From Episyrphus balteatus (Eukaryota; Arthropoda; Insecta; Diptera; Syrphidae): a stretch of DNA of 64,000 nt. Position numbers and translations under genes: made by a program. Below, in pieces: positions 60,020 to 64,000 of this stretch; within the stretch, counting starts at the first letter, position 1; the number at the start of each line of letters is the position of its first letter. The notes under the pieces were generated by a model, which saw only the letters and a program-made list of their open reading frames with translations, was not told where the DNA came from and did not search any database. The stretch spans positions 44,384,402-44,448,401 of the forward strand of contig NC_079134.1 of assembly GCF_945859705.1 (NCBI RefSeq). Direction: 5' to 3'.

Positions 60020-60734
60020 GGATAAGTGTAGTGTGTAGATTTAGAAAAACGTAGAACTTAGTCAGTGCCATCCTCTCGTTTTGAATATAAATCTAGAACC
60101 ATGTCACATTTTAGTTTTTTTTGTTTTTGTTCCTGAATTTTTATTTACAGGAGAGTGTCTGACATACGTTTAAATTGAAATAGAAAAAAATAGTTTTACC
60201 TTTTTTTTTTTTGTTGGTCGTATCATGAGCACGGCCAAAAAGGATGAAAGTCAAATTCAGCATGTTGCGTGTGTGTCATAAAAAAGAAGAATAAATGCAA
60301 AAAGATAACAAGATGCACCACAAAAAGGATTTGATTTTTTTTCCGGTTTTTTGTTGTAATTCGATAAGGTTTGATGGATTTGAAGTCTTTATCGTTCTGA
60401 TGTAATTATTTTAATAGTTTTCTTAATACTTAAAAGGTTCAATTTTTTTTTACCACATTATCTCTAGAGTATTTTTTATCAGGCAATGTTTATTTCAATT
60501 AAAGAAATGAGCTTAAATTGTGACGATATGTTCCTGTTACCTTATATTCTTTTGCTATAATAAGTTGTAAAATGTAATATATGTACATAACATATATATA
60601 ATTCACATCCACTTTTGGATACTTTCACGGAATTTTTTTATCAGACTTTTTAATATTTTCGCTCTTATTTATTTAACTATTCACTAATTTAAGTATTTGG
60701 TTCATTGTTTTTCATTTCTTAATGCACTTGTTTT
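60020..60734. other. No feature seen
   Basis: AT-rich flank of the hAT element. Confidence 0.35.
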
Positions 60735-61205
60735 CCATTAAAAATAAAAAAAAAAATATTTGTTGCAACTAAAAAAAAAAAATTATTGCTACTGAAAAAA
60801 AATTGCATTAAAAAAAAATGATTCCCATGTAAAAAAAATTGCATTAAAAAAATGTTATTGCATTGCAACAGAAAATGCATTTATTGCAAAGTAAGAAAAA
60901 AAATTCAATGCAGAATGTGTGTTTTTCACAATTTTGGAAATTTGACCACACATAAGTTATTTCGACTTAAATATTTAAGCTAATGTATGGTATTAAAAAA
61001 AATATTTAATGAACACATTTTGCATTAATTTTTTTTTGTGAATGTAGAAAATTTTTTTTAGCAATAAATTTTTTTTGAATGCAAAATATTTTTATTTGCA
61101 AAAAAAAACTTTAATTTTTCGGTTCCAACATTATTTTTTAATGCAAATTTTTTATTTGCAATAATTTTTTTTTTAAATTTCAAATGAATTTTTTGTACAA
61201 CCCTG
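60735..61205. repeat. Degenerate foldback rich in TTGCAT/ATGCAA
   Basis: The left half (60735-60905) is A-rich with repeated ATTGCATTAAAAAA. The right half (60990-61205) is T-rich with repeated AATGCAAATTTTTT/TTTGCAATAATT. The two halves are complementary in type, so the block behaves as a decayed inverted repeat made of short reiterated units. Confidence 0.6.
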
Positions 61206-63940
61206 TAATTAATATTAAAAGTATTCCAACTAGGTAGGTATTGTGCTGTCTGAGAATATCTTCAATTAAGATGTAACGGGTGTTACGTTAGAAAGTCACA
61301 CAGTTTGAATTTTCATTAATTTTTGCTTGAGTCCTTTTCCTACTACAGTTTAACCTTTTGACCATATAGATATTCCAAATCCACATAGCTCTAAGTTTAA
61401 TAAAAAGAAGAGAAGCACAGGAAACATTTCCATCACATCAAGGCTCGAATATAATTACGAGCAATTCAAAGTGACGGAAATTTTGGTAAACACTTTCAAT
61501 GATCAACTTAAAATTGAAAACAATATTTTCTCCAAAAAACACTTTAACATTTTTCACTTTTACTCAAAAACTTTTTATTAATTATTGAAACTCTATACGT
61601 TTCAAGTTACATACGTTTTCAACGTCAGTATAAAAAAAAAACAAAAAAAAAACGAATCAACACTAATTTTTGAAATTAAAATTGAAACAATAAAAAAAGT
61701 GTAAAAAAAACTGTATGAAATTGAGAAACTTTCTCATTCTGGTTGGTTTCAAAGAGAAGAACCTAAAAAAGTTTTTCCAAAGTTAAGTTTTATGCAACGG
61801 TACTTAGTCAGAAGAAGTTTTTGAATTTTTCTTCAAACCATCTGCAATGTACAGAGGGTAAATTATCAAAAAAAAAAAAAATAAATATTGCAGAAAAACA
61901 CCAAAACAAGAAAACTAAAAAATAATAAAAAAAAAAAACAAAAAACTTCTAAAGATCTCTCTTAGACTGAATGATGGTAATTGACATTCTCATTCCTCAT
62001 GCGGATACATAAATATATCGTCTGCTTTCGTAAAAAAGGACGACAAAAAAAAATAAAAAAACAAATCAAAAACATTCTCAAACAGAACATAACAGAGTTA
62101 TGTAGATAGACAAGGAGTAAGAAAGAGACAGAAAGAGATAGACATAGAGTAGGTTAAAAACTTTTAAGGAACATTTTTGCTGTGATTTCTTTCCTCTCTT
62201 GAGTGTTGCATGTTTAACGCCAAATACACAAAATAGTTTTCTGTCTATTGTTCAAAGTTTTTATTCTTTTTTTTTTGGAACTTGTCAGTTGCAGTGCAAA
62301 AGCGCTTTTCTTTGGTTCGATGAACTTTTCTATATGTGCCACACATTGTATTTGTATGGAGTTTAATCAACAAAGAAGGAAAAATGTTGGTGTCAGACTT
62401 TTATTTAGATAGAATGGCATAGAAATGACTTGAGAAATAAAAAAAATTGCTTCTTGATAAACGACTATATGGGACATTAAATAAAAATTCCTTGAGGAAA
62501 CATCAAATGAGTTTTTGTGCAACTACCTACATGTATTATTGCCTTTTTCCTCATTTTGGATTTTCTATTGTTAACCATATAGAAATGTAATGTAGAAATG
62601 TAAATGAAATGTAAGTGACAAGACAGCTTTGACAAGATTGTAGAAGCAAAGAAGTTATTTTTAAAAATATCTTACAACATGGACAACATGTGAGCGAACT
62701 TTTGAATGGCATATTGTAAGCTTAAGAGATGGATTAGTGATAAGATTTTCATTAGAAGTATCGTTTAAGAAAATATTCCCATGGAAATGTAAGCATAAAG
62801 TGCACTAAATTCACATTTGAAGCAGATTTACATGAGACTATTTCTGTGGACTATTTTTGTTAACACTTTTAGCAATACCCGACTTTTAACTGACCCCAAT
62901 GTCTTGAAATAGAATTATTGTACATTTATATTATATAGAAGGTCAGTTAACAAAAAAATCAATTTTTTTAGTTGTTTCGTGAAAATATAAAAAAAAAGTT
63001 ACTCATACACCACAGTGACCGATTTTAATACAACAAACAATTTATGTGTTTGGTGATTGCAAATTTTTCCAAATAATAGTTTTTAGCACATGTACCTATA
63101 GTTTTTAAAACTGTTGTTTTTGCCAAGCGAATCTTATAAAATCAAATTATGGATGGAATTTAGGTAAGCTCAACTCATATAAATTTTTTGACAAAATTTT
63201 ATTTATTCAACAAAAAGGTTCTCTTTTAGAAAAACAAATCACTTTTGAGTACTAGAGTACAGTTTTGGAATTTGAAAAAAAAAATGTAAATGAACTTTCT
63301 TTGAAATTTCTATATTCTCATCGCCGGTGATTCTCCACTATTAAAATTGAAAATGTCTTTTTATATTTTAAATAAGAACATCACATTACCTACAAGAGTG
63401 TGCCACATTAATCTCCACTTTTGTAAATAGTAAGTTTTACAATCTTTCAATTTTTTTTTCAAACAATTAATTCTTTTATTTTAATCAAGGCAATTGCATT
63501 AAGTTAAAGTATCAATTATATTAAATCAATTAAAGTAATGGAACAATATTTGTTTTCTGATCCCACCCGTGACAGATAATAACAAGTTCAATTAGACGTT
63601 ACTTCTTTAACTTGATATATTATAATAACTTTTGATTCCCAATAGAACCGAAAGGTTCAAAGTTGTAACTTGTGTTTTCATTTCTGTAAATTATAGGAAC
63701 TCTTTTAAAAGATAAACTGGTTCCCCCTAGAACCTATTTTTTATAGCTGCTATAAGAAATGCAGTATTTTTAAGGTTTTCTTAACTTGCTGAAGAAAAAA
63801 AGATTCTTATTTGCTATCATAAGAAAATTTGTATCTACATTACAATCCATTGATACTTTAATAAATTTTGTATTTTTGAAAAAAAAAAAAAAAAATAAGT
63901 CTTAATCATTTCAAAATCATAATAATACAAAAATGTACTT
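61206..63940. other. Gene-free stretch up to ratchet site 2
   Basis: AT-rich; a purine-rich GAAAGAGACAGAAAGAGATAG tract (split here: GAAAGAGACA and GAAAGAGATAG) lies at about 62121-62141. No gene or transposon ends seen. Confidence 0.4.
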
Positions 63941-63948
63941 TGCACCTA

Positions 63949-63986
63949 CTAATTATTTATTTTTCTTCTTTACTTTCAGGTAAGAA
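63949..63986 (+). other. Recursive (ratcheting) splice site 2, zero-nucleotide exon
   Basis: CTAAT at 63949-63953 (branch-like A at 63952), a T/C-rich tract (TTTTTCTTCTTTACTTT) and CAG at 63977-63979 are followed directly by GTAAGAAA at 63980. The branch A to junction distance is 27 nt, the same as at site 1. It lies 51,026 bp downstream of site 1, on the same strand. A normal exon starting with GTAAG is the alternative; the window ends 21 nt after the junction, so a downstream donor that would show this cannot be checked here. Confidence 0.68.
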
Positions 63987-64000
63987 ACTTAATGGAAAAT

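Larger units (their letters stand above)
1..64000 (+). other. Interior of a very long intron (inferred host gene on + strand)
   Basis: No host coding exon could be recognised in either strand. Open frames are short, dominated by Lys/Asn/Phe/Ile/Leu runs, and mostly lie in A/T tracts or repeats. Two recursive splice sites in the same (+) orientation, at 12953|12954 and 63979|63980, imply transcription through the window from left to right. In flies such sites occur only inside long introns. The host gene cannot be identified from this window. Alternative: intergenic DNA with two chance matches, which I consider less likely because both matches share the same branch-point spacing. Confidence 0.6.

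Noticed and set aside
1..64000. CRISPR array, prokaryotic operons, ribosome binding sites, phage genes
   Set aside because: No such structures; the sequence is eukaryotic non-coding DNA. Repeats here are TE- or satellite-derived, without regular unique spacers.

Overview
This is eukaryotic, AT-rich, intron-like DNA. I can support no protein-coding exon of a host gene in the 64 kb. Long A/T homopolymer runs, short CA/GT, GTT and GAC microsatellites and the transposon types present (Transib, hAT, piggyBac-like, non-LTR retrotransposon) fit an insect. A fly (Diptera) with a TE-expanded genome is my best guess, but this is inference and I cannot name the species.

The main result is the frame around all of this. 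Two zero-nucleotide-exon (recursive, or ratcheting) splice sites lie on the + strand, one at 12953|12954 and one at 63979|63980, at the very end of the window. Each has a CTAAT branch-point-like pentamer whose A is 27 nt from the junction, a pyrimidine tract, CAG, and then immediately GTAAG. That is the architecture known for very long fly introns. I therefore read most or all of the window as the interior of one giant intron of a + strand gene removed in steps; the step between the two sites would be about 51.0 kb.

Layout. 0-12 kb: fragments of dispersed repeats, then a complete non-autonomous Transib element (7112-8789) with CACAGTGG ends and a CGCCG target duplication. 12.1-12.8 kb: a decayed minus-strand non-LTR retrotransposon 3' end (RNase H and zinc knuckle). 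12.95 kb: ratchet site 1. 14.15-16.4 kb: a pyrimidine-rich degenerate minisatellite with repeated acceptor-like CTTCCAG. 16.4-17.95 kb: relatively complex, apparently single-copy sequence. 18.4-20.2 kb and 55.7-57.4 kb: two inverted copies of one ~1.75 kb repeat family, with further fragments at 0.84-1.55 and 5.87-6.16 kb. 23-34 kb: hairpins, a TTAA-flanked MITE (23956-24196), a TGTGATA-studded degenerate array, a duplicated foldback unit and a reverse-transcriptase fragment. 36-46 kb: a MITE with GTGGGGGCAAGACCG ends, a hAT (38035-39786) nested in a 294-bp tandem repeat, a second hAT (42004-42780), and a foldback element (44701-45516) nested in a dispersed repeat whose empty counterpart is at 2.9 kb. 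52-60 kb: two MITEs and a large hAT foldback (58688-60011).

No functional gene set works together here. The biology is splicing architecture plus layered transposon history. Boundaries flagged as approximate come from reading, not alignment.
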